Assembly: GCA_000328365.1 (NCBI GenBank)
Contig: KB304165.1
Location: 47,213-111,212 of the forward strand
Origin: Capitella teleta
Taxonomy: Eukaryota; Annelida; Polychaeta; Capitellidae
Direction: 5' to 3'
Length of the DNA stretch: 64,000 bases
Part shown: positions 12,091 to 23,400 of the stretch, piece by piece
Numbering within the stretch: position 1 is the first letter of the stretch
How the letters are laid out: every line of letters starts with the position of its first letter
Translations under genes and position numbers: made by a program
The notes under the pieces: generated by a model
What the model was told of the DNA's origin: nothing
Database searches by the model: none
Seen by the model: the letters and a program-made list of their open reading frames with translations, nothing else

Positions 12091-15000
12091 TATCACTGAC
12101 GTCACTTTTGGACAAATGGCACATGTTCACTGATGCAAGTGACCTTTACTTTCTTATGTGGGCGAGGCTGGACGTTGTTTGCAGAATGTCGCATGATCTC
12201 TCTTGGTTTGTATTAACAACTGTTACACTCTTAGATGATGCATCCTTAATTTAGACTTTTCAATTAAGCACAGTGAGTGTACGATTACGATTGTGAATGG
12301 GTCTACATAATAGTATATCTTATAGTACATATTGTTCAAAATTGGTTATTGTCTTCATCTCTTCATTTGAAGTGCAATGTATATTATACGAACGCTAACC
12401 TTCGTGTTGGTGCCTAATACAGGGTAATAACAGCATGATCCCGGTGCTCTCTTTGTTTCATTCACAGGAACGGACATGATTTGTACCAAGCAATTTCTGA
12501 AATGGTGAACACGAAATAATGCCAGTAACAACACGATTCTATAAACAAAGTTCATGCACAGGTCATTCAGAGCAGCGTCAAAGGAGGTGACACCGGTATA
12601 TATGATATAATCATGCTAATTGGTGGCAGTGGTTCGATATCAAATGAACTTGCACGCTGGAAGCAGATAAAAAAAAATGAATACAGGAATGAATAAAACA
12701 CACACAATGACTTGATGGGGGTGGAACTTTTCAAATCCCAGCGGTCCATAATTATTCTGGGAATTCGCTACAATCCATTGGCCGTGACTTATGCGGTTGT
12801 TACTTCAATGTCGGACAGCAAGAACGCAATAAAATATTTGAAGGAGCATCTGCAGTTAGTGTATAACTCAACGAAAATAATATCAATCCAGGAAACAGGC
12901 CAATGCGATCCATACGCTTAAAAACTTATATTGTAATATTATTAGCAATATTAATCGACATTATGTGCCCGAAATTAACCATTTTGGGCAGTACTGGGAC
13001 CAACCTTAGATATTTAGAAATTCACAATGTATGCTCTTGATATTATGACACAGCTGGTCTTGCCAATAAATTAATAAGGCATTATAAGGCCTTGATTGAC
13101 AAGCGTTTCCCAGAACAACGAACAGTTGAGACAATGTTTTGGATGCTTCATATAATTTTAGGGCGCAAGTTCCACCGATGCATGAGAAAACGCAATTGAG
13201 CGCCCTCATTGATGACCATTATAAAACATCAAAAGACCCATGATAGCTTGGGAAGCCAGCTACGTCTTTGTTCATTCGCTTGTAAAATTGGTGGATCATT
13301 TTGGATCTCGTCTTTCTTAAATATACTGAATTGAAGCATCCTGAACTTGCACGCATGCATATTGATGATGCCACGTCAACACCTGTTTACGATTCTAGTT
13401 AAGCTCCAAATCTATATACTGCGTACTTCACGTCGATTATTAGGGGAATATATTGACCGTAAGATGTTTAGGCTTTTACCTTTCCTGAAAGCACTTATAT
13501 GCGAGAGTCGTTCAAGTTATTCAGTGTTTACTTTTCCAGACGCATTAGCAATCCACATTCTAATGTACCAATGGTTATCGTACATGATCCCACGACTGTC
13601 GAATATATGTGAAAGTATATTCAGCGTAACGACGATAAAATATATATAAGTCTCGTTGTCTGATTACACATATTTGGTGGTTCTGGTTATTCGTATTTGC
13701 TTACAAAAGAAACCAAATGCTCTGTATTCATAACAATCACATCAATATAATTCAGTTATTAACTTTTACAAAAGTATCAGAGTTTGATATTATGTGCCAG
13801 TCCATGCCAAACTAGACGTTTGTCGTCAAAATTCAGTCATTTTTTTGCATATCAATCTAAAGAATTCCGCTTTGGCTGATTTTTCTGCTTTCATATTCAG
13901 CGACACACGCCTAGTTTTGACATGAGCTAACACATATATATTTACTATAGTAAAAAATTTTAGTCTGGGATCACTAGCACAATGCCTATATCTCTGACTT
14001 GACAATACTTCCCCTGGTTATTGGACCCATCGAACTAACACAAACTCAACTTCCCAGATGTTTTACAAGCATACGCAGCTGGAAATGCACAAACTGCTGA
14101 ATCGAGCACAAATATCCATCACTGTTCAACTTGGTACGACAGTACAACACTAAGTAATATGTCATGCTAGCTCTGGGTGGAAATTCAAATCGGCAAGCTG
14201 CACGCAAGGCGAGCGCGCTACCACAGCTGTTATTGGTGACTACAATGACTATGTAATGTGAATAAACACCACAGTGAGTCACAATTACAGTATAAACTTG
14301 CATGGTAATATCATCGGGTGGCAAGGTGGGATTTTATGGTGAGAGATATGCGACGCATAATTATAGTAAAGTTAAAAATTAATAAACATAAAGAGCATTG
14401 CTGACAGCGCAGTCTTTAATTCAATGCGACGAGAGACAATGGATGGCGTTAATGTGTAGAAAATGTGTTTAGGGGAAAAGAGATTTACTCTGATTGCATG
14501 TCGTCTTAAAGCGATCAGAAGACAATCGACGAGTTTAAGCTCAGCCATCAATCAAATAATTTGCCAACCTCCTGCCAAAGATTCACGGTCAGTAAAACAG
14601 GCTTAAGTAAGATAATGTGTGCACAAAATATAAGAAGAGTGAAATTTTGCTAAACATGTCGCTCTGCAGATTTCATTAAAAATACGTGTAGCTGTAATTC
14701 GTTCATCAAGCACAACTAATTGTACGCACAAATAAAATGAATGCTAAACGTATCACTTATTCCAGATGAGAACTGGAGTAATTCGAAATCATCATAATTA
14801 TCGTATTTTATTACGTTTAATGGTATTGGCATTGTTAAGCAAAGCATAATTCATACGTATGTATATACAAAGGTTAACGAATTCAACAGTAAAAAAAAAA
14901 TGCGAACGTTTGAAAAAAGTGAAAAACGAATTATAAAATAAAAATAAAATAAAAGCAAAACAACAAGATTTGTATCACTGAACGTTTAGAAGTGACACTG

Positions 15001-17335
15001 AAAGCTTTCAGCATAATTGAGATCGATGACCAGAAACGAAGCAAGTCACTAGGGCACCGGATCACGCCACACACGGCATTGCGAATTAGGTGTCGGTCGA
15101 ATCAGTAGAAATGATTATCGGTGGTTTCTTCAGTATTCAAATAGGGAGTACGATGTTGGCAAAAATTAGTATCTGTGATCTCAACCTAAACTATGTATTT
15201 CGTACATGTACCTCAGTGTTTACTGAATGGAAAAGATGATTATGGAATTTACACTTATTAGAGACCCAGATTTGTACGAGAAAAGCTGTCCAGACTGACC
15301 TACTTAAATGCGCTGACCTTTCATTCCTATTAGGATATTGCATGCAAATAACAAGCGACCGCATGTGCTTTAATGGTACGTAAATAACATCTGCCTTGAA
15401 AAAGCTGTTCAACCACTGTGTTGAAGATGAAATGGTCTATATTTGTTCACACATCGCGACCATTTAGAGTGATTCAACATCTTATTATATTATTTTGTAT
15501 TTGATTTATGTTAGTGTGTTGCAGGCCGACCCATTTCTTTGTTGGCATAAGCATATATTCAATCATCGATTACTCTGACAATTGCTTATTATATATTATT
15601 AATACTATTTTATTTTCAAGTCGGATACAATTTCAGGTTTGAGATCGGGCTCGTTTAAATTTAGTTAAGTTATTATTATTATTTTGTTTTACATTTTAGT
15701 ATAAATTAATGAATATAAAGTACAACATCAGTCATTACAATTGATGACCACATCAGTCATCATAGGAAGTGATCTTTAAATGAACCCTTACATTTTGCTG
15801 ACAAAAATAAAGTTCACATTTGTCGGCATTCATCTCTGAATTACTCCCAATCGAATTATTCCACATGAGTCATTCATATCGATTGGATTTTTTTAATTGA
15901 ATTGGGTTATTTTATTTTCAAGAGATAGCAGTCACAAGCAGAATATATATAATGCGACAACCGGAGGTGTATTTGGCAAGAAGATGTGCATACATAAACA
16001 ATCACATACAACGCATAAACAACGGATAGAAGATGAAAAAAAAAAAAAAAAAAAAAAAACAAACGGAAGAAAAAGGGAGAGGAACCACATACACAACAAA
16101 CAGACAAACAAACAAACGAAAAACGTAGAAGAGAAGAGAACATCAAAAATAACAATAGCCCAACCATTACTACTCGTATTGCTCGGTGCGCCATGAGAAA
16201 TAATATGATAATACACATACTTGTTAATGAATGCTATTTGCGAAAAGAAGTTTACGGATTCGTTTTTTATTGAAAATTCGAACAAAAGAATTGAAAGGGA
16301 AATGAGGCAAGGAGATGAGTTTATTCCACAGAGTGACTTATCTTTCAACATTTCTCATAAATGCTTCGCACCCAACAGTGAGTGTGGTCAGCATCTAGCT
16401 AAAACGACACCCTGCTCACTTGAGGGCAAGTATTATCGTGTTGCATTATGCATTGTTGTCCAGTTATATAGATACATTATATTAAATATATGGAGAGGCC
16501 GATGGAAGCCTTATAGGGGTTCGGAAGTGATAATCCATTCATATTTAACCCACACGGCAACCAATGTATTTGTATTTATAAAAATACTCTGGCCATTAAG
16601 TGACATGTAAAATGCACGGGTCCATAATTGCAATTATGCTGGTGTAGCTCTACTTTGGAGGCCATAAAATGTTGCGACATAAATATGACAAACATGATGG
16701 ACAATATCATACCTTCCATGTTCAAAAATCAGTCTCTCGGTCTGGATAATTCCAAAATCTCGGAAACCAATATTTCAAGTACACAGTACTCACATGAACA
16801 GTTGACAATAAATAAATATTAATAATAATTCAATAAATCAATAATCAATAATAATCAATAAATATTCGTGAAACAGACAATGGAGACAACCCTATAAATT
16901 ATGTAACATATAGGCATTGCCAAAAATTATCACCAACGTCAATCGAATCCACCCGGCACTATCAAAGGTGAATGCAGATAGACATGATCATCAAATCCGG
17001 CGACCGCACAACCACGACAGGCTTATAAAAATCACCTCAGCGGAACATGGAACAAGAGAGACCCACAATATATGTTATCTTCAAGTTTCGACTCAGGCTT
17101 TAGGAACGGATATTGAGGTGTTTGGATCCCTTACAGAAGCGATATCTAGAATGCTGAAATACGTCATCGTCATCGTCTCCAGTGGACACGATTGCACCAG
17201 AGTTGGACTCTACAGAGGTAGTGAAGTGTCTCTTCAGAGATACGAGTCAGAGTTTTCTGGATATGTGAGATATGAGACGGCGCATGTGGAGAAATAGAGG
17301 ATAATGGTTCCCATATTGCTGCATCAAGGAGCAGG
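12091..17335. other. No gene recognised
   Basis: Contains a perfect CRE octamer (TGACGTCA) near 12100, an A run at about 16037-16059 that makes lysine- or phenylalanine-rich chance frames, and AATAAT-rich sequence around 16810-16865. The frames at 16221-16610 and 16917-17297 (plus) are 126-129 codons long, a length expected a few times by chance in this much sequence, and neither shows a domain. Confidence 0.5.
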
Positions 17336-17338
17336 ATG

Positions 17339-17570
17339 AAAAGAAATGATGATCAAAGGTACATGTAGACGTGCTTTAGAGTGCATCCTAAATCCTAAAA
17401 TCAGATTTTTTTGATCAAGTAGTAACATAAAAAACATGTATTTGCTGGTATATTCCCTGGCCTAGTGTTCATGAGTATCAAAATTTCAGGATATCTGCGA
17501 ATGCAAAAAAAATATTGCTTTGACTTAATTAGCGCAAGCTGCATTCACAATATATTTCCACAATGCACTT
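17339..17570. repeat. Dispersed repeat, copy 1 (partner at 60.5 kb)
   Basis: About 205-230 bp beginning AAAAGAAATGATGATCAAAG and running through GAGTGCATCCTAAATCCTAA, AACATGTATTTGCTGG, CAGGATATCTGC and TATTGCTTTGACTTAA to the AGCGCA(A/C)GCTGCAT block. It matches 60507-60745 at what looks like over 80% identity by eye, same orientation, with small indels in A and T runs. No inverted ends or coding frame were seen. Relative to the other repeat pairs this looks like the youngest. Confidence 0.75.
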
Positions 17571-18355
17571 AGGTCTAGAGCAGATGACTTGGGTCTTCAT
17601 GTCATTGAGTCTGCAGCATTCCAGAAACAACTTCTGGTGTTGATTATGTATCATCAGCTTGAATAATACCAGTTGCTGTTCTGAAAGTGCGTGCACTAAT
17701 TCAGAAGGGCGTTGCTTGGGCGGAAGCCTCAGTTACAGGGTCATCAAGTCACACTGAAATAAAGTAGCGATACCTCATATGCATTAATTTAGATCATGGC
17801 TGACAACATGCATTTTTAATGAAATTATAATTAATGTAACATTTCATTTTTCAATTTTCATAATCAATTAATTCAAAAATAATTAAATCGATAAATGGTT
17901 TATAGCTATTTCATGTCAAACTTTTTTTTTCCCATATAAAACACATACTACGGGCCTGATCGTTATTTACTTAGTACATGTGTAGAATATCGGTCTCAGC
18001 ATCAAGCCAGGGACGTCAAGTGCCTGCATTCAATCGACTAAATTGAAGTATTTCTCGGTGTCACATCTGGCATGGGGTTTCTGGAATTGATTGAAGAAAT
18101 CAAATCATTATATTAAAATTTTACAAGAATTACTCTGTGGTTGATGTTATATTTATGCTATAAGAGCATGATTTCTCGTGTATCTTTCAAAACACTTATT
18201 TAAAAATAAATTAGTTCATGGATACTCCGTGAAAGGCTAGAGACATATTAAAGAACCAGAAACCCGAGGCTAACACAATTAGCCGCCGTACCCTTGTGGA
18301 AGCCGGTGACAAGTTTTATTTTAGGTCCGTATGAAATTCGTTATGATCAAAGTTG
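17571..18355. other. No gene recognised
   Basis: Ordinary AT-rich sequence; nothing supported. Confidence 0.5.
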
Positions 18356-18585
18356 TGTCAACTTAAACATATTATTATAAACTGATATTTATGTTATATT
18401 TTAATATCATAGCATATATTATTATAATAATAATATATATATTTGTATATAATATAAATATATTTATATTATTATACTGTTTATATTAAAATTAATAGCA
18501 TATAGTGTTAATATATATAATATAATATATTAATAGTATATGCTATTAATATTATTAATAATAGTAATATATCATATACTGTTTG
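18356..18585. repeat. AT-only low-complexity block with long hairpin
   Basis: About 230 bp almost purely A/T, rich in TATTAT and ATATTA words. Inside it, 18491-18516 and 18525-18550 form an inverted repeat with 26-base arms, 24 of 26 paired by my count, around an 8-base loop (arms start ATTAATAGCATATA). It could be an AT-expansion hairpin or the core of a small hairpin element. Confidence 0.7.
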
Positions 18586-19004
18586 ACATAGGCGTTTCAT
18601 TGAACCAGAACATCACATTAAAACAAAGTTGTCATTAATTGCTATCATACACACCATATTAACTGGAAGCCACGGAAAAACGTTTCACAACAAGTCGTGC
18701 TGAACTTTCGTCGTCCATTATCAATTGAAACGGACTCTCGAAAAAGGTTCTTCGTGATTGGTCGAAAATCGACGGGATTTGCTGATGATGGCGTTGACGT
18801 CATGATGACGTTATGATAATCTCTAATCTTGAACACACACAAACTTATTAAAATCCATCTGGTTGATGACTCTAATACAAGAAATAATTAATCATAATAG
18901 TTAATATATTTTAAAGGTTTAGTACCTCCTTCATACAATGCAGGATCATTTGGCTAACATAATGTTGGTTCACTTTGCCCCGGGTTCCCCTACTACACTA
19001 GAAA

Positions 19005-19353
19005 GAGGAATGAGTGACCAGTGGGTTAAACCGCTGACTACAATCCAATACCGACCGTGGGGGTCTAGGTCCCGGGTTCGAGATCCGATCAGGCCACGGG
19101 CGTTATGATTGTGAATTATAATTGTAATCCGTTATAATTGTAATTCTTCGGCGACTCTGCAGTGCTGCCCAACTGCGTAACAAGGCCGGGCGCTGTGTAC
19201 TACTGTCTATGGTGGTATGCAGGATAAAGAACCCTTGGGATTTATCGATAAGAGTAGGGGGGAACCCCGGTCCCGGGCCTTCTTTTTTGGCACCCGTATC
19301 ATCCGATCGGATTGGGTGGAGCCGTAAAACCCCATCACTTACTCACTCACTCA
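19005..19353 (+). mobile_element. tRNA-derived SINE, copy 1
   Basis: The 5' part has a tRNA-like head: a degenerate box A region (AGTGGGTTAAACCGCTGACT), then a good box B, GGGTTCGAGATCC. The body reads CGTTATGATTGTGAATTATA, CTCTGCAGTGCTGCCCAACT, GTGTACTACTGTCTATGGTG and GGTGGAGCCGTAAAACCCCA, and the 3' end is a short TCACT/CACTCACTC tail. RNA polymerase III transcription from the internal A and B boxes is the known mode for such elements, with mobilisation by a partner LINE. Three other copies occur in this window (24.8, 57.6 and 61.6 kb), which defines the consensus. This is the most complete copy here. Confidence 0.88.
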
Positions 19354-20510
19354 AGAATGAGTGAAGATGAATTCCATTGTTATGATTTATAGTCAGTCAC
19401 TCCATTCAATTGCTGATTAATAGATTTCTTTATCTTTGAAGTCAATCGCTTTGTTGATAAAAGCTTTGATCGCCTTATTTATACAATAAGCCAATCACAG
19501 CTTTGTTGAAGGGATTAAAGCTTTCATCACCTTGTTGCTCCAATAAGGCAATATAATGAGGTTCCCACTCTTCATGGGGCCCAAATATGATGATCGCTTG
19601 TGACGTTAGGCAGGTAATTGCGTTATTCAGGGTGGTTAGCACAGGGGCACAGGGACAGATAAAATGTGATAGTCTTAGATATGTTGTCGTTAACACTGGC
19701 TTTATTGTATCCCTTAAACCAAATGAACTCTTCTTCATCATCAATAGTACCGAATTCACCTAAGGATATTACATAATTCTCCCAATATATGTAACCGTTT
19801 TTGATGAGCCATAATACATCTGTATTTAACATCACTGCAACCCATAAGAGTTTTTGGTGGAATTTGGCTGGACGGTTCCAGAGAGCAGAACGTATCGTGA
19901 GGTTCTCTTGCTTTGCAATCAGAGCTTAAATCACCAGTGATTACTCTCACGTGATCCAAAGATAACTCTTGTGTTGCGCTTCTCAGTTATCATCAATTGA
20001 GTACATGTAACAGTCAAGGTCGCGCGAGTAAAATCAACCCCAAAAATCGCATACATTTCCAATCGATTGCAGTGTACTAATAGCATGTCGTAATAGCATG
20101 TATCGCAAATATGAAGTCAGTTAAATAAAAATTATGTACCACACGGATATGCATATGAAAGTTTGAACATAACGCGCAAGTCCTGAAGCATTATGAGCAG
20201 ATGGTGTATTATTCCTTAAGATTTATCATCGTGAAACTTTGAAATTAATTGCATTGAGGCCGATGCAAGAGAGCTTGCACTATTATATCAGCATCTGCAA
20301 CTTCACTCTTGCACTCAGCGTAATAATATATAATATATATTATGTTGCAGCCAATGTTTGTTTGATAATGCTATTCCAAATAAACAAAATGACATTGTTA
20401 TTTATCACCCCAGCAATACTTGAAATTCACTGGTCCTCGGCGCTACTGAACAGAAGCTCCGGCACACACCGATGAAAACTCACCCCCTTTTTTGGTACAT
20501 TCATTTCACT
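19354..20510. repeat. Non-coding; short tandem duplication near 19.5 kb
   Basis: Around 19443-19558 two imperfect units of about 55-60 bp follow each other. Each contains TTTGTTGA, AAAGCTTT(G/C)ATC(G/A)CCTT and (A/C)CAATAAG. Several overlapping minus-strand frames cross 19475-19959; none shows a known domain and their lengths fit chance. No gene is called. Confidence 0.45.
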
Positions 20511-20520
20511 CGACTTCACA

Positions 20521-20572
20521 TGACGTCACTCGAATTTCCAAAATGGCTCACACGGCGAGGCGAATGAAAAGG
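20521..20572 (+). promoter_or_regulatory. CRE plus YY1-like start-site motif, possible first exon
   Basis: A perfect CRE (TGACGTCA, 20521-20528) is followed 12 bp later by AAAATGGC (20540-20547), a YY1-type motif often found at transcription or translation starts of animal housekeeping genes. The ATG at 20543 opens MAHTARRMK and runs into AAAAG/GTATTT at 20571/20572, which resembles a splice donor. Taken together this could be a minimal promoter and short first coding exon. No downstream exon was identified, so this is a motif-level proposal. Confidence 0.28.
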
Positions 20573-20589
20573 TATTTACAGTATTTGCT

Positions 20590-21095
20590 TAATACGACCA
20601 GTTGACTAAATGTTACTATAAATAGCAGCAAATGAGATACCACCTGCCATCGGTGTGTGCCTGTGTCATTATATATATGACCAGGGAACCAGTGAACACT
20701 TGAATAACTGAATACACACAATAACAAATGCTCAACTCACTTATAGCATACGGTTATAATACAGGCTAGTTTATGAGTTGTGTAAACTGCCTAAAGAAGC
20801 AATTGACAATGCAGATCACGCAGCTAAGCTGAAAATGTACGATGATGGTCAACATTTCATGTGTGTATAGGCCATCACTGAACCAGTGCTCTAGAATATA
20901 CATGAGCAACAAACAAGGGGAAAATGGGTAACACGCTAATTTGAGTAATGTGCTATATACACTTTTATGGTGTCCTGGATCTTGTGAATGTTTTGATATG
21001 TGTTTGTGCTGCAACAGAGAAAGATTACTTTTTTTGCAAGGATCAACTGTTTAAGCATAACATCGATGCATGTACTATCACGAGTTAATTAAGGT
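20590..21095. other. No gene recognised
   Basis: AT-rich sequence. The frame at 20766-21014 (minus) is cysteine- and histidine-rich without ordered spacing and is probably chance. Confidence 0.5.
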
Positions 21096-21100
21096 ATAAG

Positions 21101-22060
21101 TCACTGGAAGGAGATGGTTATCGTCAGATAAACAAGTTCAAGCGATTCTGGAGCCAAATAACCGACGATACGAAGTCGAGTTCGGTTATCTGGTTTTGAT
21201 GATTCGAACCATGGGTTTTCATGCAGAGAGCTGACCCTTTCATGAAGTATATCTCTAATTCTGTGCTTAATGGCACTAACTGCATCACTCCTCCACCATG
21301 ACCTCTGCGAGTCACTGCTAACATACCTGCCAAAGCTTAATGCTGCCATGGATGCCATAAAAGCATGGCAATCATTGAGGCTCATGCCTGACATCCTCAT
21401 CTTGGCTGCTGTCATAAGAAGATAATCCACTTGGAAGGCATTGGCGGTTTGGATATCACCTTGAGGTAAGTGTGGTCCACCAATGGAATCATTCCAGTGG
21501 TGGTATATCTTGAGGTCTGTCCTCTCAAAAAGAGCTCCAACTTTGTCACCCAAGCATTTCTTGACACCAGGTGAGTACAACCGTTTGCCCAGCTGACATT
21601 TTATAAGTGTCCCAGTCTGTTATCATCTCAAGCTCATCCATTCCCTCTATATGTGCAATCCCCTATTCAAGGAATTCAGAGCTTTTGACCTGACTTTTAG
21701 CCTATGATTTCTCTTTACATTGGTTGTAGACAGAAATGACGCTTGTGAACTCTGCAGTTGTCAAACATGAACATTCAATCTCCTTCACATCATAAGCTAC
21801 CTTGTAGTCTCTGTCTCTAATGTTCAAGTATGAATAGTCTAGGGATCTGACTTGGTTGTGTATCTGTCTCTAAGTGAGTCTGATACATTGTAACCTCGAG
21901 TTGCCTTCTGGATAACGATGTATATGTCTGGGTCTGTCGTGAAATATAGGTAATCGATCACCAATCTGGCTGCCTCAAATGAATCTCCATCAAAGGTAGC
22001 TCCAACTAGATGTGTCCTTAACATATCATGCACATTGGCTGAAAACGTCCGGTCATCCAT
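21101..22060 (-). pseudogene. Decayed ORF of unrecognised protein
   Basis: The minus strand carries protein-like sequence over most of this interval. The 5' part begins MDDRTFSANVHDMLRTHLVG just after a TATA-like box. The 3' part is a long open stretch (ends near 21101) with a balanced composition, acidic and basic residues, tryptophans (SWWRSDAV, YHHWND) and an alanine/methionine-rich helix-like section (LLMTAAKMRMSGMSLND). It is too long to be chance in DNA this AT-rich. The whole is broken in several places. I do not recognise the family. Its tight packing with other decayed frames on both strands suggests it belonged to a compact element such as a DNA virus copy or a large transposon, so it is treated as a fossil. 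Confidence 0.55.
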
Positions 22061-22155
22061 GATGTGATAACTATCTCATCAATTTTTTTGGCAAATAATT
22101 ATTAGCGGACAGGTCCTTCTGTCTGGTGACTGATAATGAGATTGAAATTGTCTGG

Positions 22156-22162
22156 TTTTATA
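22156..22162 (-). promoter_or_regulatory. TATA-like box upstream of the decayed minus-strand ORF
   Basis: On the minus strand CATATAAAACC lies about 95 bp before the ATG at 22060, with an initiator-like TCATT about 25-30 bp downstream. The spacing between this box, the start codon and the end of the preceding frame (about 22191) is tight, as in compact genomes. Motif evidence only. Confidence 0.3.
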
Positions 22163-22190
22163 TGCTGGATTAGGGGATAAGGGGAAGCCG

Positions 22191-22450
22191 TCAGTTTAGC
22201 GTGCATAGCATGGATCTACATGCGTAGTTGAAAGGTTTTCTGTTGATGACTTGATGGTATAAGTCTGTTAAAGGTGTGAAGTTTGTATCTTTGGTGTAAA
22301 CGGGTTGCTTGCAACGATAAGGGTCATTTGATACTTGTCGGCCATCAGCGATGGATGTCTGTTCGTGTACTATCTGCCCCAAAAGTGTAATATATTGTCA
22401 TAGTTGATAGAGCCATACTTAACTTGAAAACATCGTATCTACGCTTTGAC
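22191..22450 (-). pseudogene. Second decayed minus-strand ORF, unrecognised
   Basis: Protein-like minus-strand sequence ending CRSMLCTLN before a stop near 22191, with runs such as NDPYRCKQPVYTKDTNF and DLYHQVINRKPFNYACRS. It lies only about 130 bp upstream of the next minus-strand start at 22060, which suggests a head-to-tail gene pair. It appears broken. No family was recognised, and it is treated as part of the same fossil cluster. Confidence 0.4.
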
Positions 22451-22769
22451 CTGAACATATACCTCCCAAATTTAAGTTTAAATATTCAGTTCTCTAACTC
22501 GAGTTTCATACGCCACAGCCGAGTCAACCACTTATTCGACAATCTCACTCCTCCTCCGTTCGAGTCAAGCAAATCAAAGGGGACGCTCCTTGCTCCTCTG
22601 GCTCGGCCACATGACTTTGAGATCCCATTCTGAGCTGAAAGATACTAAGCAAAAATTTAATCTATAATGGATAAAAGAAACCCTCTAATTTCAGGCTATC
22701 ATTAGTATTTCGCGGTATTTCGATGCATATGCAATTCACTAATTTTCTCTCTACCTCCTCAGATGACTG

Positions 22770-22960
22770 AATGCCGACCACATCCATGCCCCAGAATCGA
22801 ACATCACCATGAAGTGTCAACACCAATTTTGCTTCACCTGCCTGGCCCGGTACCTGCCCATGGGTCCCAAAGTACCGATCTGCCCCGGCTGCAACAGATC
22901 ACCGACTGGAACCGGCGTTAAACGTTCGGTTCCTGGACATAATCGTGGTATTGTGTAAAT
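22770..22960 (+). pseudogene. RING-finger fragment
   Basis: A plus-strand frame reads ITMKCQHQFCFTCLARYLPM and then ICPGC. This is the second half of a C3HC4 RING domain: C-x-H-x2-C-x2-C, followed 14 residues later by C-P-x-C. In intact proteins these residues bind two zinc ions and recruit an E2 ubiquitin-conjugating enzyme. The first zinc-binding Cys pair is not in the same frame, and the piece looks broken. A splice-acceptor-like CTCTCTACCTCCTCAG precedes it (about 22747-22762). Sources could be a host TRIM-like or RAG1-type RING exon, or a RING gene carried by a virus or transposon; several DNA viruses encode such genes. The dense cluster of other decayed frames around it favours the second. 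Confidence 0.6.
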
Positions 22961-23036
22961 TGGCACAATTTGCCTTATTGATCAGTCTTGGGATAATTTC
23001 AATTGATCATTAATTTGTATCCAAAGGGAAATAGCA

Positions 23037-23210
23037 ATGGACATAAAAAAACCGGGTGTGGATGACTACAGCCTAGAATACTATGCTAATGCTGTAAAGA
23101 GGCCAAGGGGAGAGGACGTACTTATGAACACCTACATGATGTTTGATACGGACATGGTTATGCCGGCTCTGCCGGTGCCTGTGCACTTTACCGCATATTC
23201 GCACCGATAA
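23037..23210 (+). CDS. Short ORF of 57 codons, unrecognised
   Basis: ATG at 23037 in an A-rich context opens a frame that starts MDIKKPGVDDYSLEYYANAV and ends PVHFTAYSHR before TAA at 23208-23210. Composition is balanced, with acidic/aromatic (VDDYSLEYY) and basic (VKRPRGED) patches, unlike the AT-driven chance frames around it. Sequence in the same frame keeps a protein-like look (NDQPYHDIQPHEYDN) to about 23390, so this may be the remaining part of a longer, broken gene. It lies downstream of the RING piece on the same strand and opposite the decayed minus-strand frames. No signal peptide, membrane segment or known domain was seen. Confidence 0.38.
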   Translation: MDIKKPGVDDYSLEYYANAVKRPRGEDVLMNTYMMFDTDMVMPALPVPVHFTAYSHR

Positions 23211-23400
23211 AATAATAACTATGTATCAAATGACCAACCTTATCATGATATTCAGCCCCATGAATATGATAACAGACCAACACGAACAGCAGAAAGCATT
23301 TGAACCATACATGCAGATAATAATAGTATATGTTCTACAAACTCAAATCACGGTCTCCCCTCACCCACAAATCCAGCATAAGAAAACATACATTTTAGTC

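Larger units (their letters stand above)
21101..23400. mobile_element. Candidate fossil of a compact, gene-dense element
   Basis: About 2.3 kb holds four protein-like segments with almost no spacing. Two lie head to tail on the minus strand (21.1-22.45 kb) and two on the plus strand (22.77-23.4 kb), diverging from a centre near 22.5-22.75 kb that could be a shared promoter. The surrounding tens of kilobases have no comparable density. A RING finger, small ORFs and divergent gene blocks are usual for large DNA viruses and some big transposons. No capsid, polymerase or integrase motif was recognised, and no terminal repeats were found, so the family is open. It looks old and broken in several places. 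Confidence 0.35.

Noticed and set aside
15897-16351. Lys- or Phe-rich frames of about 100-139 codons
   Set aside because: Produced by the A run near 16037-16059 and the A-rich flanks; no motif.
19475-19959. Three overlapping minus frames with plausible-looking peptides (for example GEFGTIDDEEEFIWFKGYNK)
   Set aside because: Stop-to-stop lengths near 100 codons are expected more than ten times by chance in the window; no domain and no splice sites.
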